From Beijerinckiaceae bacterium (GTDB lineage Bacteria; Pseudomonadota; Alphaproteobacteria; Rhizobiales; Beijerinckiaceae): a DNA stretch of 50,077 nucleotides. Position 1 is the stretch's first letter. The number at the start of each line of letters is the position of its first letter. The notes beneath the pieces are model-generated. The model was not told the DNA's origin. It worked only from the letters and a program-made list of their open reading frames with translations, and made no database searches. The stretch covers positions 1-50,077 of the forward strand of contig CANBNG010000024.1 in assembly GCA_947370975.1 (NCBI GenBank), in the 5' to 3' direction. A program made the translations under genes and the position numbers. Of the stretch, positions 14,586-22,689 are shown piece after piece.

Positions 14586-15484
14586 GTGCGCGCAAGGCGT
14601 TTCGGGCGCTGCTTGCCAAGCCCGGCCTCACCCTCATTCCCGGCGCTTATGACGGGCTCTCGGCGCGCATCATCGAAGAGCAGGGATTTGAAGCCATTGT
14701 CGCGGGTGGCTATGCGGCAGCGGGCAGCCTGCTTGGCCAGCCCGATACCGGCCAGTCCAACATGCGCGATTTTGCCGATCATTATGCGCGCATCTGCGAT
14801 GCTGTGGAAATTCCCGTCTATGCGGATGGCGACACGGGATTTGGCGGCGTCAACAATGTGCGCCAGCTTGTGCGCGCGTTTGAAAGTGGCGGCGTTGCAG
14901 CGCTTTTCTTCACCGACCAACTGTTCCCAAGCCGCTGCGGATACCTGCCGGGAAAACAGGTGATCCCTGTCGAGCAGATGCTCGCCAAGGTGAAAGCCGC
15001 GCTTGATGCGCGCACAGATGACAACATGATGATCTGCGCCCGCACAGACGTCTTTGCGCTGGAAGGCGAGGAGGCTGCAATCGAACGCTGCCAAATGTTC
15101 ATGGAGGCTGGCGCCGACATGGCCAAGCCGCAAGGCATCGACAAGCCAGACGCGATTGCCCGCGTGTTGCGCGAGGTGCGTGGGCCCCATATTGCGACAC
15201 TCTCGCAGGCAGCGGGCCCCAAACATACCTCGCCCGCCACGCTCGAACAGCTTGGTGTGGCGGCAGCAACCCTGCCCTCGCTGGCGCTCTTTGCAGCCGC
15301 GCGCGCCGTGCGTGAGGCCATGGCCATCCTGCATCGCGATGGCGGGCTTGATAATCTCGGCGACCGGCTTCTGCCGCTCGAGGATTATTATAAAATCGTG
15401 CGGTTAGACGATCAGCTCGCGCGCGAACGCCATTATGACGAGGAGGCTGCGCGGCTTGCGGCAAGCAAACCGCGCAAGACCTGA
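14582..15484 (+). CDS. isocitrate lyase/PEP mutase superfamily lyase (dimethylmalate lyase-like)
   Basis: A 300-residue TIM-barrel lyase of the isocitrate lyase/PEP mutase superfamily. 'LIPGAYDGLSARI' at the N-terminus and 'VYADGDTGFGG' (metal-binding Asp residues) are diagnostic. The active-site loop reads 'PSRCGYLPGK': the catalytic Cys of the isocitrate, methylisocitrate and dimethylmalate lyases is kept, but the usual 'K(K/R)CGH' is changed to SRCGY. The enzyme would cleave a hydroxy-dicarboxylate retro-aldol fashion to pyruvate or glyoxylate plus a short acid. The GTG start overlaps the LeuD-type stop. A LeuCD-like hydratase directly followed by such a lyase parallels DmdAB and dimethylmalate lyase. 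Oxaloacetate decarboxylase-like activity is an alternative. Confidence 0.88.
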   Translation: MSARKAFRALLAKPGLTLIPGAYDGLSARIIEEQGFEAIVAGGYAAAGSLLGQPDTGQSNMRDFADHYARICDAVEIPVYADGDTGFGGVNNVRQLVRAFESGGVAALFFTDQLFPSRCGYLPGKQVIPVEQMLAKVKAALDARTDDNMMICARTDVFALEGEEAAIERCQMFMEAGADMAKPQGIDKPDAIARVLREVRGPHIATLSQAAGPKHTSPATLEQLGVAAATLPSLALFAAARAVREAMAILHRDGGLDNLGDRLLPLEDYYKIVRLDDQLARERHYDEEAARLAASKPRKT

Positions 15485-15489
15485 AAACA

Positions 15490-16209
15490 TCAGGAGCGCA
15501 CGAGCGCCAGCAATGTCCCGGCATATTCCGATTGCTGGGCGGCAGACATGTCCTGCGCCTGCGTCATGAATTTCTTGATCGTCTCAAGAACAAGGCGCGG
15601 GCGGGAGGCAAGCTCATCGAGGAAGGTCGCGCTTTCGGTGGCAAATGAGGCCGCCGACAAGACCTTGCTCACGAGCCCCATCGTCAGGCCTTCGCTCGGC
15701 GTCACATCAGCGCCCGAGAAGATCAGCCAGTAAAGCGCCTTTTGCGGCACTTTCTTCATCACCGCCGCCATGGCGAGCGTCGGAGGAATGCCGTGCTTGA
15801 CCTCAGAGAAGGCAAGCTTTGCGCTATCGGCGGCCAGCGTGATGTCGCAACCTGCAGCAAGCGCCGCGCCAAAGCCGATGGCAGGCGCCTGAACCAGCGA
15901 GACAACGGGGATGGGGCTAGCCTGAATGGCGGCATAGACGCCAAGCACTGCGCCCATCATCTGCTCGCGCACTTCATGGGGCCGCAGGCCTTCGGTCGTC
16001 TCGCCGCGTCCGTCGCGTCCCTTGCAGAAATGCGCGCCACGGCCCTCGATCACGATTACACGATTGTGCGGATCGGCGGCGGCTGTGCGAATTTCCTCCG
16101 CAAGGGCGCGCATCATGCCGCGCGTGAGCGCATTGCCTTCCTCGGGCCGACCCAGATCGATCCGCGCAATTCCGCCGGCACTCGATACCGGAAAGGCAAA
16201 TTCAGCCAT
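15490..16209 (-). CDS. enoyl-CoA hydratase/isomerase family protein
   Basis: A 239-residue crotonase-fold protein. 'GGIARIDLGRPEEGNALT' begins the fold. 'VIVIEGRGAHFCKGRD' supplies the first oxyanion-hole strand, and 'QAPAIGFGAALAAGCDITLAAD' the second. 'FSEVKHGIPPT' follows where the catalytic Glu region lies. The classic hydratase pair of glutamates is not obvious, so isomerase or hydrolase activity is possible. The ATG at 16209 has a GGAGG ribosome site. It converges on the lyase gene with only five bases between stops and is divergent from the alpha/beta-hydrolase gene. Confidence 0.9.
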   Translation of the reverse strand: MAEFAFPVSSAGGIARIDLGRPEEGNALTRGMMRALAEEIRTAAADPHNRVIVIEGRGAHFCKGRDGRGETTEGLRPHEVREQMMGAVLGVYAAIQASPIPVVSLVQAPAIGFGAALAAGCDITLAADSAKLAFSEVKHGIPPTLAMAAVMKKVPQKALYWLIFSGADVTPSEGLTMGLVSKVLSAASFATESATFLDELASRPRLVLETIKKFMTQAQDMSAAQQSEYAGTLLALVRS

Positions 16210-16353
16210 GACAATCCTCCACGCGCGTTGATGCTTCTTATGTGGCGGGGAACTAACCACATGCCCCAGATGTGGACAAGCCAACAAAGAAGATGAAACT
16301 GATCGCAGCGCATCTTAGTTTGCGGCTCAAGATCAAGAGAACAGGTGGGCAGA

Positions 16354-17145
16354 ATGAGCGGATCTATCGAGCGCAAAATGGTCAGCCGTGGCGACGTGCA
16401 CCTCGAGGTCTTTGCGCAGGGCACAGGCCCGACCATGGTTCTGCTGCCCTCGCTTGGTCGCGGCGCCGAAGATTTCGAGCCCATGGCAAAAATTCTCGAA
16501 GACGCGGGCTTTCGCGTTCTGCGGCCGCAACCCCGCGGCATCGGTGGCTCGAGTGCGCCCCTGCCCTATGCCGACTTGCAGGATTGCTCGAACGATATTG
16601 CCGCCGTGATCGAGGCCGAGGGCAATGGCCCAGCGATCATGGTAGGACATGCTTTTGGCAATCGCGTGTCGCGGCTTCTGGCGACCATTCGCCCGGATCT
16701 CGTCACTGGCGTCGTGCTGGTGGCTGCCAATGTCGGCCATGCGCCGAGCCCGCCCGATGTACGCGCGGCCATTCGCAACAGCGCCAACCAGAGCCTGCCC
16801 GACGATGAGCGGCTTGAGGCCTTGCGCTTTGCCTTTTTCGCGCCGGGCAACGAAGCCGAAGGCTGGCTCAAGGGCTGGTTTCCAGATGTGCTTGCAGCGC
16901 AGCGCATTGCAGGCGACCAGACCGCGCGCAGCATCGATTATGCCTCGGGCAATGTCCCGGTTCTGTATATGCAGCCAAGCCACGATCCGCTCGCCCATGC
17001 GGGCGATGCGGAGGAATATAAAGCGGCATTGGGCGAGCGCCTGACGATTGTGAAGATTCCCCAATCAAGCCATGCGGCCATTGCCGAACAGCCGGATTTC
17101 ATCGCCCGCGGCATTGCCGGCTGGGCGCAGGGCTTTCTGCGTTAA
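16354..17145 (+). CDS. alpha/beta-hydrolase fold protein with GHAFG in place of the GxSxG nucleophile motif
   Basis: A 263-residue alpha/beta-hydrolase fold protein. 'TMVLLPSLGRGAEDF' is the oxyanion-hole region and 'AIMVGHAFGNRVSRLLA' the nucleophile elbow. The elbow reads G-H-A-F-G, so the position normally held by Ser (or Asp/Cys) is Ala (codon GCT). The acid ('PSHDPLA') and the histidine ('SSHAAIAEQPD') are present. Either this branch uses another mechanism (lyase, decarboxylase or binding), or it is inactive as an esterase. Start ATG at 16354, with GTG nine bases upstream as an alternative. It is convergent with the GST gene, three bases between stops. Confidence 0.85.
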   Translation: MSGSIERKMVSRGDVHLEVFAQGTGPTMVLLPSLGRGAEDFEPMAKILEDAGFRVLRPQPRGIGGSSAPLPYADLQDCSNDIAAVIEAEGNGPAIMVGHAFGNRVSRLLATIRPDLVTGVVLVAANVGHAPSPPDVRAAIRNSANQSLPDDERLEALRFAFFAPGNEAEGWLKGWFPDVLAAQRIAGDQTARSIDYASGNVPVLYMQPSHDPLAHAGDAEEYKAALGERLTIVKIPQSSHAAIAEQPDFIARGIAGWAQGFLR

Positions 17146-17148
17146 GCC

Positions 17149-17748
17149 TCAATGCTCGGCCTTTGTTGCGGCAAAGGCCGGGGTTGCTGCGCTGAACTGC
17201 TCGAGCCAATCGATGAGAGACGGAAAGTCTGCGCGCCAGTCGATCTGTTTGCGCCAATCGAAATAGCCCAGCGCGCAGGCAATCGCGATTGTGCCCGCAT
17301 CGGCCACACGCGGATCTGGAGCCTGTCTGACAAGGCTCGCCAGCCCGCGCGAAAGCTTGCCGCGCTGGTGCTCGATCCAGGGCTCGTAGCAAAATTCAGC
17401 GGGGCGACGCAGCTTTTCATAAGCGATCAGGATGCCGGCCTCCATCAACCCGTCACCCAGCGCATGACATGTCGCTGTCTCGATGCGCTTCTGCGGATCG
17501 GCGGGGAAGAGACGGGGCGCATCCAGCAGCAGATCGAAATATTGCAGGATCACGCCTGAATCATAAATCGTGCGCCCGTCATCGGTGAGAAGTGCCGGCA
17601 TTTTGCCGAGCGGATTTTTCTCGCGCAGTACGCCCTCGGTCCAGGGATCGGCCTTCTGGATTTCGATGCGGTCTTTCAGGCCGAGAACGCTGGCTGCAAT
17701 CTTGACCTTGCGGCCAAAGGGCGACGTCGGTGTTGAAAGCAAAATCAT
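17149..17748 (-). CDS. glutathione S-transferase family protein
   Basis: A 199-residue two-domain GST. The thioredoxin-like domain starts MILLSTPTSPFGRKVKI, with a Ser/Thr-rich active-site turn before 'PFGRKV', and includes the cis-Pro segment 'NPLGKMPAL' and the glutathione-binding 'YDSGVILQYFD'. The helical C-terminal domain has 'DAGTIAIACALGYFDWR'. The protein resembles the beta/zeta-like bacterial GSTs often found near degradation genes. It starts nine bases after the exporter gene stops and probably belongs to the same transcript as the exporter and MmgE/PrpD genes. Confidence 0.92.
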   Translation of the reverse strand: MILLSTPTSPFGRKVKIAASVLGLKDRIEIQKADPWTEGVLREKNPLGKMPALLTDDGRTIYDSGVILQYFDLLLDAPRLFPADPQKRIETATCHALGDGLMEAGILIAYEKLRRPAEFCYEPWIEHQRGKLSRGLASLVRQAPDPRVADAGTIAIACALGYFDWRKQIDWRADFPSLIDWLEQFSAATPAFAATKAEH

Positions 17749-17757
17749 CGCTGCGCC

Positions 17758-18495
17758 TCAAATCTGTTTCAGCCCACGGACAATCAGGACTGCGCCACCC
17801 AGAACAACGGTTGCATCCATCAGGCCCGTGTGAACCTTTACGCTGAGATGCTCCGAGATCCATTTCGCGATGAATGCGCCAGGAATGCCCGCCACGCCGA
17901 TCAAGGCTGCAACCGCCCAGGATGCAAGCGGCAATTGGCCGTAGCTCTGGAACGTGGCGATTTTGACAAAGCCCACCATCAGCGAAATCACGGCATCGGT
18001 GGCAACCACGCCCGGCCCCAGCACGCCGAGCGACATGAGCAGAGAGATGAGAATAATACCACCGCCAGGCACGCCACCCGTGACAAGGCCAAACAATGCG
18101 CCCGCCCCATAGACTGCGGGCCTCGAGATGCGCGATTCAAATTTCTTGAGGATGCGGCGCGCAGGCACAAGCAGGATCAGCGCACCGCCAATCAACACGG
18201 CCGCACCGGGCCCACTCAAATAGGAATAAAACGCCGCGCCGATGTAACAGAAAGGCATGGCGACGAGAGCAATCGGCCAGACATGGGCCCATGCGATCTT
18301 TTTATAAAAAGCCGCAATGCGCGACAGATTATTGAAAATGGCAGAGACACCCAGAATCGGAACAACCGCCTGTGCGCCTACAAGGGGAACCAGCACGAGC
18401 GGCATCAAAAGCCCCGTGCCATAGCCTGCCACACCGCCCACCACAGATGTGACAAGGGCGGCGCAGGCGATAAGAACGAGCTCTTCTATGCTCAT
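17758..18495 (-). CDS. TauE/SafE family membrane transporter
   Basis: A 245-residue membrane protein of the TauE/SafE (DUF81) family with about eight hydrophobic segments. The N-terminal 'TSVVGGVAGYGTGLLMPLVL' and the internal repeat 'GLVTGGVPGGGIILISLLMS' are the two inverted family motifs. Members export sulfoacetate, sulfite and other organic anions. Here it may move a carboxylate used by the neighbouring enzymes, but no substrate can be named. The ATG overlaps the stop of the MmgE/PrpD gene by four bases, so the two are co-translated. Confidence 0.92.
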   Translation of the reverse strand: MSIEELVLIACAALVTSVVGGVAGYGTGLLMPLVLVPLVGAQAVVPILGVSAIFNNLSRIAAFYKKIAWAHVWPIALVAMPFCYIGAAFYSYLSGPGAAVLIGGALILLVPARRILKKFESRISRPAVYGAGALFGLVTGGVPGGGIILISLLMSLGVLGPGVVATDAVISLMVGFVKIATFQSYGQLPLASWAVAALIGVAGIPGAFIAKWISEHLSVKVHTGLMDATVVLGGAVLIVRGLKQI

Positions 18496-19865
18496 GCACG
18501 CAGCAGCGGCGCGAGGTCGCGAACAGAGCCGAGCGTTTCGATGGTCATCACCATCGCGACGAGCGCGCGCGCGCGCTGCGTCCCGAGAATGGGCGTGACA
18601 AGATCAAGCGCCTTGGCCTCGATTTCCTGCTGCGTCATCGGGTTTTCCGGCGTGCCGCGCACCATGCGGGCATGGTGACGCAAGATGCCATCGGCGGTTT
18701 CAATCTCGACAATCGCCTGCCGCGCCGGGCGTGCAACGGTCAGTTCGGCGCTGGGCAACAGGATGATCTTCTCACGCAGCGCCAGAACCGCAGGGTCTTG
18801 CATGCGCGCATAATCATGCGTGCTTTCAAACGTCACGCCGCCATCGAGAATGGCCAGAGCGCACAGATGCTGGGCGCAGACATCGGGCATGGAGCGATTA
18901 TCGACGATGTGGATCCGATCATCCGGCATGGTGATCGTGACCTTGCGCACATCCTGCACGCGCAGCTGATGTTGCGCCACAAGCGCGGTAGTGGCATCGA
19001 GGATCGACTGGATGGGCGAACCCACGCACCATTTCTTGATCGACGCGCGCATGATTTCATAGCGTGAACCAAGCTCGGCGATCAGCGCCTCGGGCCTGGG
19101 CTCCTCGCCAAAGGCGGTGAAGAGATTGTGCTTGCCGACCAGCGGGTCGTCGACCGCAGTAAAACCGGCCTTCACCATGGAGGCTGCCGCCACGCCATTG
19201 CGCGCGGCCATGCCGCCAAAGTCGAACGCCTTTTCGACATGGTGCGAATCGCGCTGCCAGAAGGGAATGCCCGACGCCTGCTGCGCGGCATAAGAGAGCA
19301 CGTAGCGCACCTCCTGGGGCGCGAAACCAAACAACGCCGCCCCGGCAGCAGCCGCACCAAAGGCGGGCGCAAGCGAATGGGTGGAATGGCGCGAGGTATC
19401 TGGCCTTGCAAAGCCCAGCGACAAGGTGAGGCGCGCGCCAATGTCATAGCCAAGCGCGACCGCGCGCAGGAAATCCGCGCCGCTCGCATTTTCGCGTTCG
19501 GCAATAGCGAGGGCAGCCGGCACAATGCCGCAGCCGGGATGGAAGCGGCCTTCCAGATGCGAATCATCGGTCTCGTCGCCATGGCCGGCCATGCCATTGG
19601 CCAAAGCCGCCTGCTCGGGCGGCACGCGGAAGGGCGTGCCGATCACGGTGGCAATGCCGGCTCCATCGAGGTCGGAGACATATTTTCCAGCCAGCAGGCC
19701 TGCGCGCAGGCGCGAGCCAGAAATGATCGCGGCCAATGTATCGAGGATGTGAAAGCGCGCTTTTTCCACAACTTCGGGCGGGAGCGGGCGCGAGGCCGCC
19801 TGCGCAATATAGTTGGAAAGCTCTTCTGTAAGCGGCGATATCTCGCTCTTTGCGTTGCTTGCCAT
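18492..19865 (-). CDS. MmgE/PrpD family dehydratase (copy 1)
   Basis: A 457-residue MmgE/PrpD protein, the family of 2-methylcitrate dehydratase, cis-aconitate decarboxylase and related enzymes. 'VEKARFHILDTLAAIISGS', 'LANGMAGHGDETDDSHLEGRF' (the conserved His/Asp-rich segment, about residues 88-108) and 'KKWCVGSPIQSILDA' identify it. The C-terminal small domain contains 'RGTPENPMTQQEIEAKALDL'. The reaction is probably dehydration or isomerisation of a branched carboxylic acid. The start has a ggagaagg ribosome site. It is co-translated with the TauE/SafE exporter and divergent from the SDR operon, about 180 bases apart. Confidence 0.92.
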   Translation of the reverse strand: MASNAKSEISPLTEELSNYIAQAASRPLPPEVVEKARFHILDTLAAIISGSRLRAGLLAGKYVSDLDGAGIATVIGTPFRVPPEQAALANGMAGHGDETDDSHLEGRFHPGCGIVPAALAIAERENASGADFLRAVALGYDIGARLTLSLGFARPDTSRHSTHSLAPAFGAAAAGAALFGFAPQEVRYVLSYAAQQASGIPFWQRDSHHVEKAFDFGGMAARNGVAAASMVKAGFTAVDDPLVGKHNLFTAFGEEPRPEALIAELGSRYEIMRASIKKWCVGSPIQSILDATTALVAQHQLRVQDVRKVTITMPDDRIHIVDNRSMPDVCAQHLCALAILDGGVTFESTHDYARMQDPAVLALREKIILLPSAELTVARPARQAIVEIETADGILRHHARMVRGTPENPMTQQEIEAKALDLVTPILGTQRARALVAMVMTIETLGSVRDLAPLLRA

Positions 19866-20046
19866 TGCGCCTTCTCCTACCCCGTGCCGAGCGGCCTTTG
19901 CGCCGCTTCATTCATTGCCGGGCCCTTTCGGGTCACGGCGGCGTCTAGCAAGTTTCACTTCGCCAGTATAGGCTGAAGGCTTAGGACATCGCCAACCAGC
20001 AGGGTCAACCCCGCGGTTCACGGCATGTTGTCAGTGGAGGAAACAG

Positions 20047-20796
20047 ATGAGCGCGCACGCACGGCCATTGGAAGGTCAGGTTGCCATTGTTACCGGTGGT
20101 GTCCGGCGTATTGGCAAGGCCATGGCCATGGCGCTCGCCCGCGATGGCGCGACCGTCGTCATCAATGCGCTGCGCTCCAAGGACGAAGCCGAACAGACAG
20201 CGGCCGAAATCATCGCCGCCGGTGGCCGCGCCATGGTGCACCTCGCCGATGTGGCCGATGAAGCGCAGGTCGCCGCCATGGTCGATCGCGTCCTGAAAGA
20301 AACCGGCCGCATCGATATTCTCATCAACAATGCCGCCATTCGTGGCGAAGGCCCCTTCCTCGAAATGACGCTCGCGCAATGGCATCATGTCATGCGCACC
20401 ATTCTCGACGGGGCATTTGTGTGCTCGCGTGCGGTGCTGCCGAGCATGGTGGCGCAGAAACACGGGCGCATCATCAACATCGGCGGTGTCAGCGCGCATC
20501 TGGGCGCAGCCGCGCGCGCGCATGTTGTCACCGCAAAATCAGGCCTGACGGGTTTCACGCGTGGCCTTGCCAGCGAATTTGCGTCCCATGGCGTGACGGT
20601 GAATTGCATCGTACCGGGCAAGATCGGCGGCCAGCGGTCGCATACGTCGGGCAAGGGCATCGAGGGCGCACCGCCGGTCGGTCGCGAAGGCGTTCCTGAC
20701 GATGTTGCCGGCATCGTGCATCATCTCTGCCTGCCCGCCTCCAGCTATATTACCGGCCAGACAATTCATGTCTCCGGTGGTCTCTTCATGCCTTGA
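20047..20796 (+). CDS. short-chain dehydrogenase/reductase lacking the catalytic tyrosine
   Basis: A 249-residue classical-type SDR. The NAD(P)-binding 'TGGVRRIGKAMA' (residues 16-27), 'DILINNAAIRGEG' and the C-terminal 'ITGQTIHVSGGLFMP' are standard. The serine is present in 'INIGGVSAH', but the usual YxxxK reads 'VVTAK': the lysine is kept and the tyrosine position is Val, with His just before. Such variants occur in SDR subgroups and may use a different proton donor. It is the first gene of an operon with MmgE/PrpD copy 2 and the Tct transporter, suggesting a redox step on the transported acid or a derivative. Strong ribosome site (ggagg). Confidence 0.92.
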   Translation: MSAHARPLEGQVAIVTGGVRRIGKAMAMALARDGATVVINALRSKDEAEQTAAEIIAAGGRAMVHLADVADEAQVAAMVDRVLKETGRIDILINNAAIRGEGPFLEMTLAQWHHVMRTILDGAFVCSRAVLPSMVAQKHGRIINIGGVSAHLGAAARAHVVTAKSGLTGFTRGLASEFASHGVTVNCIVPGKIGGQRSHTSGKGIEGAPPVGREGVPDDVAGIVHHLCLPASSYITGQTIHVSGGLFMP

Positions 20797-20811
20797 GACG
20801 GAAGCTTTTCG

Positions 20812-22194
20812 ATGTCCTCACAGCTTGCCACCAAGGCTGACTACGGCGCAGCCATTCTCGATCTTGGCATTACGAGATCGCTCGGCGCGTTTCTGGCTAA
20901 TCTCACATATGACGATCTGCCTGAGGCAGCCCGCCATCAGGCGCGGCGCGGCGTCATGGATTGGGCAGGCTGCGCGCTGGCGGGCGCGCGCCATCCCACC
21001 ATCGCAAAATTGCTCAAGGTGATGAGCGCCCTCAACGATGCGCCGCGCGCCCATGTGCTGGCGCATGACCTCAAGATCGGCGCGCTGGAAGCTGCCATCG
21101 TGAATGGCCAGATGGGCCATCTGCTCGATTATGACGACACCCATATGGGCGGCGTCGTGCTGCATGCGAGCTCGCCCATTCTCTCGGCCCTGTTTGCGCT
21201 CGCAGACCGCGGCGGGTTTACCGGACGCGATATTGTGACCGCTTATGCGGTGGGTTTTGAGGCTGGCGTGCGCGCGGGACAGGCGGCGCCTGGCCATCAT
21301 GACGGCGGCTGGCATCTGACAGGCACGCTGGGCTCGATTGCAGCAGGTGCGGCTTGCGCACGCCTGCTCAAGCTGAGCGACAAGCAAATGGTGCATGCGC
21401 TTGGCATTGCCGCGACGCAGGCCGCCGGCATGCAGCAAAATCGCGGCACGATGTGCAAGAGTTTCCATGCCGGCAAAGCCGCCGCCAATGGTCTTCTGGC
21501 AGCGCTTCTGGCAGAGCAGGATTTCGATTCCTCGGAGGAAATCATCGAGGGCAAGCGCGGTTTCTGCCGCATCTATTCCAATGTCGCTGCGCCCGAACGC
21601 GTGCTGGACGAAATTGGCGCGCGGTTTGAAATCACCCGCAATGGCCACAAGCCCTATGCGTGCGGCGTTGTGCTTCATCCCGCCATCGATGCGATGATCG
21701 CACTGCGCGCGAAATCGGGTTTCGCTCCGGCGGAGGTAGCGAGCCTGCGCGTCAATGTGCATCCGATGGCGGTACGCATCACTGGCCTTGCCGATCCCCA
21801 AACCGGGCTGCAATCGAAATTCTCGATCTACCATTCCGCCGCCGTGGCCTTTATGGATCGCGATGCCGGCATTGGCCAATATACCAATGAAAAGGCGCTC
21901 GATCCCGCCATTGTCGCCTTGCGTGGCAAGGTTGAAGTGCTGAGCGACGAGACCTTGCGCAAGGATGAAGCGCGCGCATTCGTCACGACGCAGGACGGAC
22001 GCCAGTGCGACGTGCACATTCCCCATGCCTCGGGCACGGTCGCAAATCCGATGTCGGATGAGGCGATCGAGGGCAAGTTCATCGCCAATGCGATGCCGAT
22101 CATCGGCGCAGACCGCGCGCGCCAGTTCGCGGCCCTGTGCTGGACCATCGAAAATATTGCGGATGCGCGCGATCTCACGCGCGCGCTCGCCTGA
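20812..22194 (+). CDS. MmgE/PrpD family dehydratase (copy 2)
   Basis: A 460-residue MmgE/PrpD protein, clearly a different subfamily from the copy 1.5 kb upstream. 'ARRGVMDWAGCALAGARHP' replaces the copy 1 start. The conserved segment is 'NGQMGHLLDYDDTHMGGVV' (about residues 98-116), followed by 'HLTGTLGSIAAGAACARLL' and 'KSFHAGKAAANGLLAALLA', typical of the family. 'HKPYACGVVLHPAIDA' matches the usual CG(V/H)xHP-type segment. It lies 15 bases after the SDR and 21 bases before TctB, so it probably acts on the imported tricarboxylate-like substrate. Substrate unknown. Confidence 0.92.
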   Translation: MSSQLATKADYGAAILDLGITRSLGAFLANLTYDDLPEAARHQARRGVMDWAGCALAGARHPTIAKLLKVMSALNDAPRAHVLAHDLKIGALEAAIVNGQMGHLLDYDDTHMGGVVLHASSPILSALFALADRGGFTGRDIVTAYAVGFEAGVRAGQAAPGHHDGGWHLTGTLGSIAAGAACARLLKLSDKQMVHALGIAATQAAGMQQNRGTMCKSFHAGKAAANGLLAALLAEQDFDSSEEIIEGKRGFCRIYSNVAAPERVLDEIGARFEITRNGHKPYACGVVLHPAIDAMIALRAKSGFAPAEVASLRVNVHPMAVRITGLADPQTGLQSKFSIYHSAAVAFMDRDAGIGQYTNEKALDPAIVALRGKVEVLSDETLRKDEARAFVTTQDGRQCDVHIPHASGTVANPMSDEAIEGKFIANAMPIIGADRARQFAALCWTIENIADARDLTRALA

Positions 22195-22215
22195 GAACAA
22201 GAAAGCCGAGGGACC

Positions 22216-22686
22216 ATGAGGAAGGCGCTTTTCAAGGATGCCGATGTCATCGCCGGTTCATGCACCGCCGCGCTTGGCGTCTACATCACGCTGACAGCTT
22301 CCCGCTGGGAGGTGATGGGCGCGGATGGCCCGGGGCCGGGTTTCTTCCCGATTGGCTATGGCATCGCGCTCATCATTCTCTCGCTGATCCTCATTTTCCA
22401 GCGTTTCACTGCGCCCCTCACATCCGAGGCTGGCGCGGCGTTCGATTGGGAAGGGTTTGGCCGCGCGGCTGCAACCTGGGCGGCTTTCGCCGTCTCGGCC
22501 TTGGCCATGCAGACAGCTGGTTTCTACATTGCCTTTGGCGTGCTGACGGTCTTCCTCGCAGGTTTCGTCTTCGGCAAGCCGCTCAAGACGGCGCTCCTCA
22601 CGGGCGTGCTCTCGGCTGCGGGCTTCTACATCGTGTTTTGCCTGGCGCTTGATGTGTCGCTGCCAGTCGGCATTCTGGGATTTTAA
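22216..22686 (+). CDS. tctB: tripartite tricarboxylate transporter small membrane subunit TctB
   Basis: A 156-residue membrane protein with four hydrophobic segments, the usual TctB layout. 'GPGPGFFPIGYGIALIILSL' (about residues 37-56) is the conserved TctB segment after the first helix. It pairs with TctA in the inner membrane; the binding protein TctC delivers substrate. It is followed by TctA after three bases and sits in the SDR-PrpD-TctBAC operon. Confidence 0.93.
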   Translation: MRKALFKDADVIAGSCTAALGVYITLTASRWEVMGADGPGPGFFPIGYGIALIILSLILIFQRFTAPLTSEAGAAFDWEGFGRAAATWAAFAVSALAMQTAGFYIAFGVLTVFLAGFVFGKPLKTALLTGVLSAAGFYIVFCLALDVSLPVGILGF

Positions 22687-22689
22687 AAA

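Noticed and set aside
20818..22200. A 460-codon open frame on the minus strand, exactly antisense to MmgE/PrpD copy 2
   Set aside because: The frame mirrors the codon phase of a high-GC gene, its product is rich in Arg, His and Ala without family features, and the plus-strand protein is clearly conserved.
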